Made by a program: the position numbers and the translations under genes. From Rhodospirillales bacterium (GTDB lineage Bacteria > Pseudomonadota > Alphaproteobacteria > CACIAM-22H2): DNA of 42,757 bases. The stretch covers positions 1-42,757 of the forward strand of contig JAEUKX010000084.1 in assembly GCA_016794025.1 (NCBI GenBank), read 5' to 3'. Positions 26,778 through 36,333 of the stretch are shown here, piece by piece (the first letter of the stretch is position 1; every line of letters starts with the position of its first letter). Below the pieces are notes generated by a model. That model did not search any database. It was not told the DNA's origin and was given only the letters and a program-made list of their open reading frames with translations.

Positions 26778-27728
26778 TCAGATCTCTCTTGCGCCGTAAT
26801 AGAGCGTGACGGCGTGCCGGGCCTCGGCGAAGAAAAGCCACCGCTCGACAAGCGTCCCCGCCAGCGCGAAGAGGGCCGCAAGAAACGCCAGCGCCATGCC
26901 AAGCGGCCGGCCGGGGAACACCAGCGACAGGATCGTGAGCGCCGCCGGAAAAGCGAAGGCGAACCAGCGCACCATCGTGCGCAGTTTCGCCGCGTGCTTG
27001 CGCGCGATGCGGAAGCCCATCTCCTTCTGGAGGTAGTTCTCGGTCTCGTGCGGCGGGTCGAGCAGGCGCACCTTGCCGCGCGCGCCCAGACCCGTGGCGC
27101 TTTCCGGTGTCGAGGCGGATTTCGTCGTGTCGATGAAATTCCAGTAGCGCGACTTCGCGAAGGCGGCGAGCAGCACCGCGATGATCGCGAAGACACCCAC
27201 GATCGCCTGCGGCCGCCCGAAGATCTGTGCCGCGAGGTGCAGAAGCAGCGCGCCGGTCGACAGCGCATGCGCCAGATAGTTCGGCACGACCCAGCAATTG
27301 TGCCACTGGCGGATCGTCCGGAGCGACCGGTAGATCATCGCCGTCGTGAAGACCGTGAGCGCCGCGCCCAGTGCGGCGACAAGGCCCGCGATCGCGAAGC
27401 CGCCCTGCGTCCGGCCGAAGAACGTCCAGGCGATGCCGAAGACGGACAACGGCACGAAAGTCGCGAGCGCGGCGACGCCCTCGCGGCTCAGCCAGGAACT
27501 GCGCCACTGCGAGAGCGCGCGCCATGCCCGTTCCGGATGGCCGAGATGGAAGGTGGACGCGAGCAGGCCCGACACGATCAGCGCCGTCGCGGCGCCGAGC
27601 GTGGCGAAGGCGAACCAGCCCGACGACGGCACGAAGCCCAGCGCGTTGGCGATGGCGACAAGGAACAGGAGGCCGTAGCCGGCCCCGGACGCTGTCGTGA
27701 AGAAGATGACGGAAAAGGCGGGATGCAT
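26778..27728 (-). CDS. soeC: DmsC/SoeC-type membrane anchor subunit of a molybdenum oxidoreductase
   Basis: The 316-residue hydrophobic protein has about eight membrane segments. MHPAFSVIFFTTASGAGYGLLFLVAIANAL and STFHLGHPERAWRALSQWRSSWLSREG are typical of the DmsC/SoeC family. It anchors the catalytic dimer to the inner membrane and exchanges electrons with quinone. A 43-codon N-terminal extension of the frame (to 27857) would overlap soeB and is not membrane-like, so ATG at 27728 is chosen. It starts 13 bases after the soeB stop. DMSO reductase anchors are an alternative, but the catalytic subunit argues against a periplasmic enzyme. Confidence 0.85.
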   Translation of the reverse strand: MHPAFSVIFFTTASGAGYGLLFLVAIANALGFVPSSGWFAFATLGAATALIVSGLLASTFHLGHPERAWRALSQWRSSWLSREGVAALATFVPLSVFGIAWTFFGRTQGGFAIAGLVAALGAALTVFTTAMIYRSLRTIRQWHNCWVVPNYLAHALSTGALLLHLAAQIFGRPQAIVGVFAIIAVLLAAFAKSRYWNFIDTTKSASTPESATGLGARGKVRLLDPPHETENYLQKEMGFRIARKHAAKLRTMVRWFAFAFPAALTILSLVFPGRPLGMALAFLAALFALAGTLVERWLFFAEARHAVTLYYGAREI

Positions 27729-27741
27729 CGCTCTGGCGTTC

Positions 27742-28494
27742 TCAGCGGGAAAGCAGCTTGTCCATCCAGCGCAGCAGCGGGTGGATGCCCGCAGCCTCTG
27801 CCGGCCGGTCGAGTTCGGCGGGCGCGCCCGTGCAGCCGGGCGCCGTCTTCGCGGCACGCGGCGGCAGGTAGCGGTTGACCGGCGCGTAGCCCATCTCGGG
27901 CATCAGCGCGTAGCCGCCGCGCGCCTCGACCAGCTTCGAGACGTCCGAGGCCGGATCGCCCAGATCGCCGAAATGCCGCGCGCTGGCCGGACATGTCGAT
28001 ACGCAGGCCGGCACGCGCTCGTTCTCGGCAAGGTTCTCGTTGTAGATGCGGTCGATGCACAGCGTGCATTTCTTCATCACGCCTTCGTCGGCGTCGAATT
28101 CGCGCGCCCCGTAGGGGCAGGCCCACGAGCACAGCTTGCAGCCGATGCAGGTCTCGGCGTTGACCAGCACGATGCCGTCTGCCGCGCGCTTGTAGCTGGC
28201 GCCGGTCGGACAGACGGTGACGCAGGCGGGCGTCTCGCAGTGCAGGCACGATTTCGGGAAATGGACGGTCCGGCTGTCGCTGCCTTCGCCAGCCTCGAAC
28301 GTGTGGATGCGGTTGAACCACACGCCCGACACGTCGGCGCCGTAGGGGTCGAAGTCGGGCAGCGGCGCGGAGTGGCCGCCGGTGTTCCATTCCTTGCAGT
28401 TGACCGCGCAGGCATGGCACCCCACGCAGGTGTCGAGATCGATGACGAGGCCGAGCTTCTTCGCGCCGGCGGCGGGAGCGGGCAGACTGGTCAT
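27742..28494 (-). CDS. soeB: 4Fe-4S ferredoxin subunit (DmsB/SoeB-like)
   Basis: The 250-residue electron-transfer subunit has four cysteine clusters: CVGCHACAVNCKEW (C23, C26, C29, C33), CLHCETPACVTVCPTGA, CIGCKLCSWACPYGA and CTLCIDRI...ACVSTCPASARHFGD. These fit four [4Fe-4S] clusters as in DmsB, PsrB and SoeB. It has no signal peptide. The ATG overlaps the stop of the catalytic gene by four bases (28491-28494), so the two are translationally coupled. It would pass electrons between the molybdenum subunit and the membrane anchor. Confidence 0.9.
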   Translation of the reverse strand: MTSLPAPAAGAKKLGLVIDLDTCVGCHACAVNCKEWNTGGHSAPLPDFDPYGADVSGVWFNRIHTFEAGEGSDSRTVHFPKSCLHCETPACVTVCPTGASYKRAADGIVLVNAETCIGCKLCSWACPYGAREFDADEGVMKKCTLCIDRIYNENLAENERVPACVSTCPASARHFGDLGDPASDVSKLVEARGGYALMPEMGYAPVNRYLPPRAAKTAPGCTGAPAELDRPAEAAGIHPLLRWMDKLLSR

Positions 28495-31343
28495 TTCGCT
28501 TTCCACTGGGCGCCGTAGCGCAGCACGCCGGGCGCTTCGCCGGCGGTCCGCGGCCGGCCAAGTTCGGGCAGGAGCGGCGCGGTTTCGCCGGCTTCGGCCG
28601 GATCGGCCTTTTCCACGCGAACGCGCAGGTCGTACCAGGCGGCCTGTCCCGTGACCGGGTCGGAGTTCGAGTAGCGATAGCCGTTCTTCTCCGGCAGCAG
28701 CTCGGAAATCAGGTGGTTGAGAAGGAAGCCCTTCTTTGCTTCCGGCGCGTCGGCGTCGAGGCCCCAGGCGCCCGCGCGCTTGCCGATGGCATTCCACGTC
28801 CACACCGTGTCCGGATTGACGCCTTCCATCGTGCGGACCTGCGCCTTGACGCGGCCGTGGTGTGAGGTGATCCACGCCCAGTCGTCGTCGGCAAGGCCGA
28901 GCTTCGCGGCTGTGCCGGCATTCATGTAGAGGCGGTTCTGCGTCAGGATCTGGCGCAGCCAGGCGTTCTGCGAGCCCCACGAGTGGTACATCGGCATCGG
29001 ACGCTGGGTGACCGCATGCAGCGGGAACTCGGCCGTGTCGACCTGTTCGCCCTCGAAGGTCGGATACCAGATCGGCAGCGGGTCGAAATGGCGCTCGATG
29101 CGCGCGCGATGTTCGGGCGGCGCCTGGATCGGACCCACGCCGCGCGCGGCGTTGCGGAACTTCTGCATGGGCTCGGAATAGAGATGCAGAACGATCTGGT
29201 CGGCCTTGTCGAGAAGGCCGAGTTTCACGGCCGCCTCGAGATAGCCCTTGTTCGCGTGCTTGAAATAGAGCTGGTCGGGTTCGAGATGATGGCGCCAGAA
29301 CGCGCCGTTGGCGACATAGCGTTCAAGCTGCTGCGCGTTGGGCTCGCCCACGCCCGCCTTCGACCCGTCCGCGCCGCGGAAGCCCGCGAGCGGCCCGACA
29401 CCCGGCTTGCGTTCGTGGTTGACGATGTAATCCGGATAGCCGCCGGGGAACCTGGCGGAGCCGTCGGGGTTGGTGAAACCCGGCAGCTTCAGGCGCACGG
29501 CAAGATCGATCAGCACGTCCTGGAAGGGCCGCACGTCGCGGTCGGGCTTGACCACGGGCTGGCGGATCGCGTCTCCGGGCCCCTCGGCAGAGCCGATCGG
29601 CCGGTCGAGCAGCGAGATGCAGTCCCAGCGTTCCAGATAGGTCGTGTCGGGCAGGATCAGGTCGGCATAGGCAACCGTCTCGGAGTAGAACGCATCCGAA
29701 TAGATGATGTGCGGAATTCGGTAGGTCCCGTCGGCGCCCTTGTCGGTCAGCATGCGCGCGGTCTCGGCCGAGTTCATCGACGAGTTCCACGCCATGTTCG
29801 CCATGTACATGAAGAGCGTGTCGATCGGGTAGGGATCGCCCTTCCACGCGTTGGCGATGACCATGTGCATGAGGCCGTGGGCCGCGACGGGCGCTTCCCA
29901 CGAATAGGCCTTGTCGATGCGCGTGGGCTGGCCGTTTTCGTCGACGAGCAGATCCTCCGGCCCCAGCGTGAAGCCGAGCGGCATGCCGCCCATCGGTTTG
30001 CCGGGGTTGATCTGCGCGGACTTGCCGGTGGGCCTGGGGCCCGGCGGAACGGGACGGGGGAACGGCGCCTTGTAGCGCCACGACCCCGGCGTATCGATGG
30101 CGCCAAGCAGCATCTGCAGCAGGTGGATCGCCCGGCAGGTCTGGAAGCCGTTCGAGTGCGCCGAGATGCCGCGCATCGCGTGCATGGCGACCGGGCGGCC
30201 GACCATGCGCTCGTGCCGGCGGCCGGCCCAGTCGGTCCAGGGCTGCTCGATGACGACCTGCTGCTCGAAGGCCGCGTGCGCAAGCTCGGCCGCGATGCGC
30301 CGGATGGTTGCGGCAGGGATGCCGCATTGCGCGGCGACGGCGTCGGGCGCGTAGTCCGGCGCCAGATAGCGCGCGGCCATGTGCTCGAAGACGGGGCTTG
30401 CATGGCGCCCGTCGGGCAGCGTGAAGCCGCCCACGAGCTTCGGCGTGACGCCGGGATCGAGCGCGCTGGCAAGCGCATTCGTGCGGGCATCCCAGCATTG
30501 CGGGTTGCCGGCCGCGTCGCGCACGAACAGGCCGTCGTCCTCGCGCACGAGCCACGGCGCGTTCGTGTAGCGCACGAGGAATTCGAGATCGATCCGGTCG
30601 GCCTTCAGCAGTTCGTGGATCAGCGCCATCACGAACAGCCCGTCGGTGCCGGGGCGGATGCCGAGCCACTCGTCGGCGACGGCCTGGTAGCCCGTCTTGA
30701 CGGGATTGACCGAAACGTACTTGGCGCCGTTCGCCTTGAGCTTCGCGAGACCTGCCTTGATCGGATTGCTGTCGTGGTCCTCGGCAACGCCGAACAGCAT
30801 GAAGTAGCGCGCATGCTCCCAGTCGGGTTCGCCGAATTCCCAGAAGGAGCCGCCGATCGAATAGAGCCCGGCCGCGGCCATGTTGACCGAGCAGAAGCCG
30901 CCATGGGCGGCGAAGTTGGGCGTGCCGAACTGGTTCGCCCACCAGCCTGTCAGCGACTGGCTCTGGTCGCGCCCGGTGAAGAAGGCCAGCTTGCGGGGAT
31001 CGCTTGCGCGGATGTCGCCAAGCCATTTCGTGGCGAGACCCAGCGCCTCGTCCCACGTGATCTCCTTGAACTCGCCCTTGCCGCGCTCGCCCACGCGCAG
31101 CAGCGGGGCCGTCAGCCGCGCCGGGCTGTAGTGGTTCATGATGCCGGCCGACCCCTTGGCGCACAGCACGCCGCGGTTCACCGGATGGTCCTTGTTGCCT
31201 TCGATGTAGCGGATGCGGCCGTCGCGCAGATGGACGCGGATGCCGCAGCGGCACGCGCACATGTAGCAGGTGGTGCACTTGACCTCGTCGGAGACCTTCG
31301 GCGACGTATCGATCTGCGGGTCCAAACTTCCGTCCATCGCCAT
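28491..31343 (-). CDS. soeA: Molybdopterin oxidoreductase catalytic subunit, SoeA-like (sulfite dehydrogenase)
   Basis: The 950-residue protein has an N-terminal [4Fe-4S] motif C26-x2-C29-x3-C33-x27-C61. Molybdopterin-binding domains follow (ITWDEALGLATKWLGDI; FFTGRDQSQSLTGWWANQFG; C-terminal MYHSWGSQNAWLRQILTQNRLYMNAGTAAKLGL). Cys151 in GGFCSVNMAAAG is the likely Mo ligand, as in PsrA/PhsA/SoeA enzymes. There is no twin-arginine signal, so the enzyme should be cytoplasmic, which matches SoeABC and argues against DMSO or polysulfide reductase. SoeABC oxidises sulfite to sulfate. The first ATG (31343) is ten bases after GGAGGA; ATG at 31337 is possible. Confidence 0.85.
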   Translation of the reverse strand: MAMDGSLDPQIDTSPKVSDEVKCTTCYMCACRCGIRVHLRDGRIRYIEGNKDHPVNRGVLCAKGSAGIMNHYSPARLTAPLLRVGERGKGEFKEITWDEALGLATKWLGDIRASDPRKLAFFTGRDQSQSLTGWWANQFGTPNFAAHGGFCSVNMAAAGLYSIGGSFWEFGEPDWEHARYFMLFGVAEDHDSNPIKAGLAKLKANGAKYVSVNPVKTGYQAVADEWLGIRPGTDGLFVMALIHELLKADRIDLEFLVRYTNAPWLVREDDGLFVRDAAGNPQCWDARTNALASALDPGVTPKLVGGFTLPDGRHASPVFEHMAARYLAPDYAPDAVAAQCGIPAATIRRIAAELAHAAFEQQVVIEQPWTDWAGRRHERMVGRPVAMHAMRGISAHSNGFQTCRAIHLLQMLLGAIDTPGSWRYKAPFPRPVPPGPRPTGKSAQINPGKPMGGMPLGFTLGPEDLLVDENGQPTRIDKAYSWEAPVAAHGLMHMVIANAWKGDPYPIDTLFMYMANMAWNSSMNSAETARMLTDKGADGTYRIPHIIYSDAFYSETVAYADLILPDTTYLERWDCISLLDRPIGSAEGPGDAIRQPVVKPDRDVRPFQDVLIDLAVRLKLPGFTNPDGSARFPGGYPDYIVNHERKPGVGPLAGFRGADGSKAGVGEPNAQQLERYVANGAFWRHHLEPDQLYFKHANKGYLEAAVKLGLLDKADQIVLHLYSEPMQKFRNAARGVGPIQAPPEHRARIERHFDPLPIWYPTFEGEQVDTAEFPLHAVTQRPMPMYHSWGSQNAWLRQILTQNRLYMNAGTAAKLGLADDDWAWITSHHGRVKAQVRTMEGVNPDTVWTWNAIGKRAGAWGLDADAPEAKKGFLLNHLISELLPEKNGYRYSNSDPVTGQAAWYDLRVRVEKADPAEAGETAPLLPELGRPRTAGEAPGVLRYGAQWKAK

Positions 31344-31383
31344 TCTCGGCCGTTCCTCCCGCCTCGTCGCAAACCGGCAAGTC

Positions 31384-31412
31384 CTTGTAGGATCGGGCCC
31401 GGCGATAGTCAA
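31384..31412 (-). promoter_or_regulatory. Candidate promoter of the soe operon
   Basis: On the minus strand TTGACT (31412-31407) and TACAAG (31389-31384) are separated by 17 bases, giving a leader of about 34 bases with GGAGGA before the soeA ATG. A direct repeat TTTGAC-AGG-TTTGAC overlaps the -35 and could bind a regulator. Confidence 0.5.
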
Positions 31413-31456
31413 ACCTGTCAAAGGGTTGCGTTGCCGCTCCGGCGGGTGCATCCTTC

Positions 31457-32608
31457 ATGGCGAACCAAGGAACGCTCATCCGGAAGCCCATGTCCGAACT
31501 CTCCAAGGAGGATATCGCGCGGCTGGCCGCCGATCCGTCGGCCGAAGGCCGCGTGTCGACGGTCGGCAAGATCGCGTCGACCTGGAAAGTCGGTTCGCTC
31601 ACCGCAAACGCGCGCGCCGAGGCCGAGAAGCTTCTGCGCGTTCTCGCCGAGGATGCGGTCGTCGCCGTGCGAAAGGCGCTGAGCGAACATCTCAAGGACG
31701 CAAGCCTCCTGCCGGCCGGGCTGGCCATGAAGCTGGCGCGCGACATCGACCAGGTCGCGACACCCATGCTGCTGGAGAGCGGCGTATTCTCCGACGACGA
31801 TCTCATGGAGATCGTGGCGACGAACGGTCCGGCCAAGCAGGTCGCGATCGCCGGCCGCAAGAGCGTGTCGGATGCCGTGGCGGCCAAGCTGGTCGAGCAC
31901 GGCGACGACAAGGTGGCAGCGACGCTGGCCGGCAACGAAGGTGCCCGCATGTCGGACAAGACCGTTGAGCGGCTCGTTGACCGCCACGGCAAGTCGGATG
32001 TCGTGCAGTCGAAGCTCGTCGCGCGGCGCAGCGTCCCGCTGCGCGTGCTCGAGAAGCTCTACAATCTCGCCTCCGAGCGGATCCGCGAAAGGCTGCTCGA
32101 GCGGCCCGACATGACGAGCGAGATGGCTTCCGATCTTGCCATGCACGCGCGCGAGATCGCCACGGTGGGCTCCTCGCTGTCCTCGCAGGAGGACGACGTC
32201 GCACGCCTCGCGGCGCACCTGCACGCGACAGGGCGTCTCGATCCGGGGCTTGTCATCCGCGCGCTCTGCATGGGGGACCTGTTCCTGTTCGAGCACGGGC
32301 TCGCCAAGCGCGCGAACCTGCCCATCGAACGGGCGCGTCAGTTGATCTACGACCCCGTCGGCGGCCTCAAATACGTCTACGAACGGGCCTACATGCCCAT
32401 GGATCTCTATCCCGCCGTCCGCGCCGCGCTGGAAGTGGCGCGCGAGACCAGCTACGACGGCGGCCCTGCCGATCGCGAACGCTACCGTCGCCGCATGATC
32501 GAGCGCGTTCTCACCAAGGTCGAGGACGCCGATCCCGACACGGCCGACTACCTGCTTGCGCGCCTCTCGACGCTCACCCAGTCGCTCGCGCACCAGCCGG
32601 TCGCCTGA
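31457..32608 (+). CDS. DUF2336 domain protein
   Basis: The 383-residue soluble protein is made of helical repeats (LLRVLAEDAVVAVRKALSEHLKDASLLPAGLAMKLARDIDQVATPML, then SDDDLMEIVATNGPAKQVAIAGRKSVSDAVAAKLVEHG), as in DUF2336 proteins of Alphaproteobacteria. The repeats resemble HEAT- or ARM-like units. Function is not established; an adaptor or signalling role is only a guess. It is divergent from the soe operon, with 113 bases between starts. An in-frame ATG at 31490 is an alternative start. The DNA glycosylase follows 13 bases downstream. Confidence 0.85.
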   Translation: MANQGTLIRKPMSELSKEDIARLAADPSAEGRVSTVGKIASTWKVGSLTANARAEAEKLLRVLAEDAVVAVRKALSEHLKDASLLPAGLAMKLARDIDQVATPMLLESGVFSDDDLMEIVATNGPAKQVAIAGRKSVSDAVAAKLVEHGDDKVAATLAGNEGARMSDKTVERLVDRHGKSDVVQSKLVARRSVPLRVLEKLYNLASERIRERLLERPDMTSEMASDLAMHAREIATVGSSLSSQEDDVARLAAHLHATGRLDPGLVIRALCMGDLFLFEHGLAKRANLPIERARQLIYDPVGGLKYVYERAYMPMDLYPAVRAALEVARETSYDGGPADRERYRRRMIERVLTKVEDADPDTADYLLARLSTLTQSLAHQPVA

Positions 32609-32621
32609 TCGCAGGTTCCGA

Positions 32622-33269
32622 TTGCCTCCACAGCTCCAAGCCTCGACCGAAGCGCGGGCCAGGCGCGCCATCGCGAAATCGATGAAGGCGCTCGCCGCGT
32701 CGGATTCCGACGTGGCGGAATGGCTCGGGCGTATCGGCCTGCCGTCGCCGCGCGTGCGTCCGTCGGGCTTCGAGGGGTTCATGCGTGCGATCGTGGCCCA
32801 GCAGGTCTCGGTGCCCGCCGCGACGGGCATCTGGCGCAAGCTCGAGGCGGGGCTTGGCGAGATCGCGCCGGAGACGGTCCTCGCCTGCGATGACCAGCGT
32901 CTGCGCGAGATGGGCCTTTCACGCCAGAAATCGTCCTACGCACGCGGCCTTGCGCAGGCCGTCTGCGACGGATCGCTCGATTTCGACGAACTGCACGCGG
33001 CCGAGGACGAGGTCGCGATCGCGACCATCACGCAGCTCAAGGGGTTGGGCCGCTGGAGCGCCGAGATCTACCTCCTGTTTGCCATGCAGCGGACGGACGT
33101 CTGGCCGGCCAACGATCTGGCTCTGCAGGAAGCCATGCGTATCCTGAAGCGCCTACGCTCGCGGCCCGACGAGAAACGCCTGCGCAAGCTGGGCGAGAAA
33201 TGGCGGCCGCACCGTTCGGCCGGTGCGTTGTTCCTGTGGCACGTCTATCACCACGCCAAAGGGCGCTAG
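32622..33269 (+). CDS. DNA-3-methyladenine glycosylase, AlkA-like HhH-GPD family
   Basis: This 215-residue base-excision repair enzyme has GFEGFMRAIVAQQVSVPAATGIWRKL, the helix-hairpin-helix LKGLGRWSAEIYLLFA (residues 139-154) and the catalytic Asp165 in VWPANDLALQEAMRIL. It removes alkylated bases and leaves an abasic site. It lacks the N-terminal transcription-factor and AlkA_N domains found in Ada-AlkA fusions. The start is TTG at 32622, with GCAGG six bases upstream; ATG at 32682 would cut into the N-terminal helix. An upstream ATG at 32556 would overlap the DUF2336 gene and is rejected. Confidence 0.9.
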   Translation: MPPQLQASTEARARRAIAKSMKALAASDSDVAEWLGRIGLPSPRVRPSGFEGFMRAIVAQQVSVPAATGIWRKLEAGLGEIAPETVLACDDQRLREMGLSRQKSSYARGLAQAVCDGSLDFDELHAAEDEVAIATITQLKGLGRWSAEIYLLFAMQRTDVWPANDLALQEAMRILKRLRSRPDEKRLRKLGEKWRPHRSAGALFLWHVYHHAKGR

Positions 33270-33649
33270 GCGCCGCGCTTGGCGCGCTTGCCCTGCTGGC
33301 GCAGGCGCCCGCACCCGGCGGGCGGGAGCCGGTCGACGTGCCCGGCGAATTCGAGCGGCTTGTCGCGCGCATCGAAGCGCTCCTCGACCGCGGGCTCGAC
33401 CCGGAACTTCGCGCCCAACTGCGCGCGCGGCTCGGCCCGCTGATCGGGCGTCTCGACGCCGGCACGGACGATGACCGTGCGCAGACCGTCTTCCGTCTCG
33501 AGCGGCGGCTCCTGCGCCTGCGGGAGAATCGTCGCGGGACGTTCGAGAACATCCCGGCGGGCCTCTACGAGGCATACCGGCAGGCGCTCGACGACGAGGA
33601 GCGCCGTATTGTCGAGGAGCTGAAGGCGCTCGGCCGGACCGTCGACTAG
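33200..33649 (+). CDS. Unknown small protein with a hydrophobic N-terminal segment
   Basis: The product is up to 149 residues and has no family I recognise. A hydrophobic segment (RALGAALGALALLAQAPAPGG) could be a signal peptide or membrane anchor. Charged amphipathic helices follow ([81 protein letters not shown]). The ATG at 33200 overlaps the glycosylase gene by 70 bases. GTG at 33236 would leave the hydrophobic segment close to the N-terminus and is a good alternative. It converges on the rhodanese gene with a four-base overlap. Confidence is moderate because opposing frames in this GC-rich DNA are also open. Confidence 0.5.
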   Translation: MAAAPFGRCVVPVARLSPRQRALGAALGALALLAQAPAPGGREPVDVPGEFERLVARIEALLDRGLDPELRAQLRARLGPLIGRLDAGTDDDRAQTVFRLERRLLRLRENRRGTFENIPAGLYEAYRQALDDEERRIVEELKALGRTVD

Positions 33650-34170
33650 ACGCGGTTGTAGGGAAGGCGCGCGAGCAGCGATGCCATCATGCACGTGCCA
33701 CTCAGGCCCGCGAAAGCCAGCCCGGCGCCGACCGCGCCCGGCACAATATAGAAGTGCGGGTCGACGAAAGCGCCCAGCAGCGTCCCGGCGAGAGCGAGCG
33801 TCCCCGCCACGATCTGGACCTGCCGCTGGATGGGGATCGGCGCGCTCCGGTCCTCGGCGACCGGCAGCCCGTCGCGGCGCCATGCGGCGATTCCGCCCGA
33901 AAGATGGGCGACGTCGACGCCCGCATCGGCGAGCCTGGCGGCACCACGCGCCGACCGCGCGCCCGATGCGCAGTGCAGGACGACGCGACGTCCGGCCAGC
34001 GCCTGCGGATCGAGCGTGCCAAGCGGAACGAGGCGCGCGCCGGGGATCTTCTCGCGCGCATGCTCGCCCGGCTCGCGAACGTCGAGCAGCTCGCATTCGC
34101 CGGCTTCGAGCCAGGCCTTGAGGGTCTTGGAATCGATTTCCTTGATCGCTGCGGTCATGAGCGCCACCAT
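33646..34170 (-). CDS. Rhodanese domain protein with C-terminal membrane segments (YgaP-like)
   Basis: The 174-residue protein has a rhodanese domain (about 8-105) with the active-site loop VVLHCASGARSARGAA (Cys67, C-x-x-G-x-R). Two hydrophobic segments follow (about 118-165: IVAGTLALAGTLLGAFV and IVPGAVGAGLAFAGLSG), then CMMASLLARLPYNR, as in DUF2892/YgaP proteins. It would carry persulfide sulfur at the inner membrane. ATG at 34158 is an alternative start. Its promoter is AT-rich and carries a small palindrome, so a sulfide- or metal-responsive regulator is possible. It is a stand-alone gene, divergent from the DUF924 gene. Confidence 0.88.
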   Translation of the reverse strand: MVALMTAAIKEIDSKTLKAWLEAGECELLDVREPGEHAREKIPGARLVPLGTLDPQALAGRRVVLHCASGARSARGAARLADAGVDVAHLSGGIAAWRRDGLPVAEDRSAPIPIQRQVQIVAGTLALAGTLLGAFVDPHFYIVPGAVGAGLAFAGLSGTCMMASLLARLPYNRV

Positions 34171-34197
34171 GCATGCGCGGCATCCCGCCGCACGGGA

Positions 34198-34226
34198 TAT
34201 ATATTAGGTATGTCTGAATTATTCAA
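34198..34226 (-). promoter_or_regulatory. Candidate promoter and palindrome upstream of the rhodanese gene
   Basis: On the minus strand TTGAAT (34226-34221) and TATATA (34203-34198) are 17 bases apart. The -35 overlaps the inverted repeat TGAAT-A-ATTCA. The stretch is clearly AT-rich against its GC-rich surroundings. The start would be near 34190, about 20 bases before the ATG. Confidence 0.5.
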
Positions 34227-34280
34227 GGGCCAGGTATCCTGTCGTTCAAAACGTCCGATCTGTCCTGTGGTTAGGCACTG

Positions 34281-34982
34281 ATGGGCGCGCAGAAGGGCCC
34301 CCATGCAATGGCCGAGGAGAGCCGCCGCAAGGCCGCCGAGGCCGCGGCACTGCGCGAGAACCTGAAGCGCCGCAAACTCCAGTCGCGTGGCCGTCAGGCG
34401 GCCGAGGACGACGCGGCGATCGCCTCGGTCCTCGAATTCTGGTTTTCCGGCGGCGACGAAGCCCAAGGCGGGTTCCGACCCGCCTGGTTTGAGAAGGACG
34501 CCGACTTCGACGGCCTGTGCCGCGAACGCTTCGCGGACCTGTCCGCACAGGCGGCGGCAGGCGATCTCGACCGCTGGGCGCAGACCGCGGAGGGCGGGCT
34601 CGCCCTTCTCGTCCTGCTCGACCAGATCCCGCGCAACATCCATCGCGGCACGCCGAAGGCGTTTGCCGCCGACCCGATGGCGCTGGCACTGGCCCGGCGC
34701 ATGGTCGCCCGCGGCTTCGACCGGGAACTCGGGATGCCGCAGCGGCTGTTTGCCTATCTTCCGTTCACGCATGCCGAAGATATTGCGGCTCAGGACGAAT
34801 GCGTGCGGCTCGTCGAGTCGCTGCCTGATGCGCCCTGGAAGGCGCGCGCCGTGCAGTCGGCACATGCGCATCGCGACGTGGTGGCGAAATTCGGGCGCTT
34901 TCCCCACCGCAACATGGCGCTTGGCCGTCCGTCGACGGCGGACGAGCTTGCGTATCTGGCGCAGCCGGGCGCGGGCTTCTAG
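34281..34982 (+). CDS. DUF924 family protein with a basic N-terminal extension
   Basis: The 233-residue product has a DUF924 domain from about residue 47 ([88 protein letters not shown]). DUF924 proteins are widespread, of unclear function and fold like TPR helices. Residues 10-40 ([29 protein letters not shown]) form a charged helix that resembles a short stand-alone peptide I associate with genes next to murA in related bacteria; this is from memory. ATG at 34308 is an alternative start. murA follows 58 bases downstream. Confidence 0.85.
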   Translation: MGAQKGPHAMAEESRRKAAEAAALRENLKRRKLQSRGRQAAEDDAAIASVLEFWFSGGDEAQGGFRPAWFEKDADFDGLCRERFADLSAQAAAGDLDRWAQTAEGGLALLVLLDQIPRNIHRGTPKAFAADPMALALARRMVARGFDRELGMPQRLFAYLPFTHAEDIAAQDECVRLVESLPDAPWKARAVQSAHAHRDVVAKFGRFPHRNMALGRPSTADELAYLAQPGAGF

Positions 34983-35040
34983 CCACCGAAATGTCCGGCC
35001 GCCGTCTGGATTTTGCCATCCGGGCGGAGTAAGGGAGGGC

Positions 35041-36329
<1,289 letters not shown>

Positions 36330-36333
<4 letters not shown>

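Noticed and set aside
28983..31682. Long plus-strand open frame opposite soeA
   Set aside because: The translation is low-complexity (Val, Arg, Asp, His) with no motif, while soeA on the other strand has clear FeS and molybdopterin motifs.
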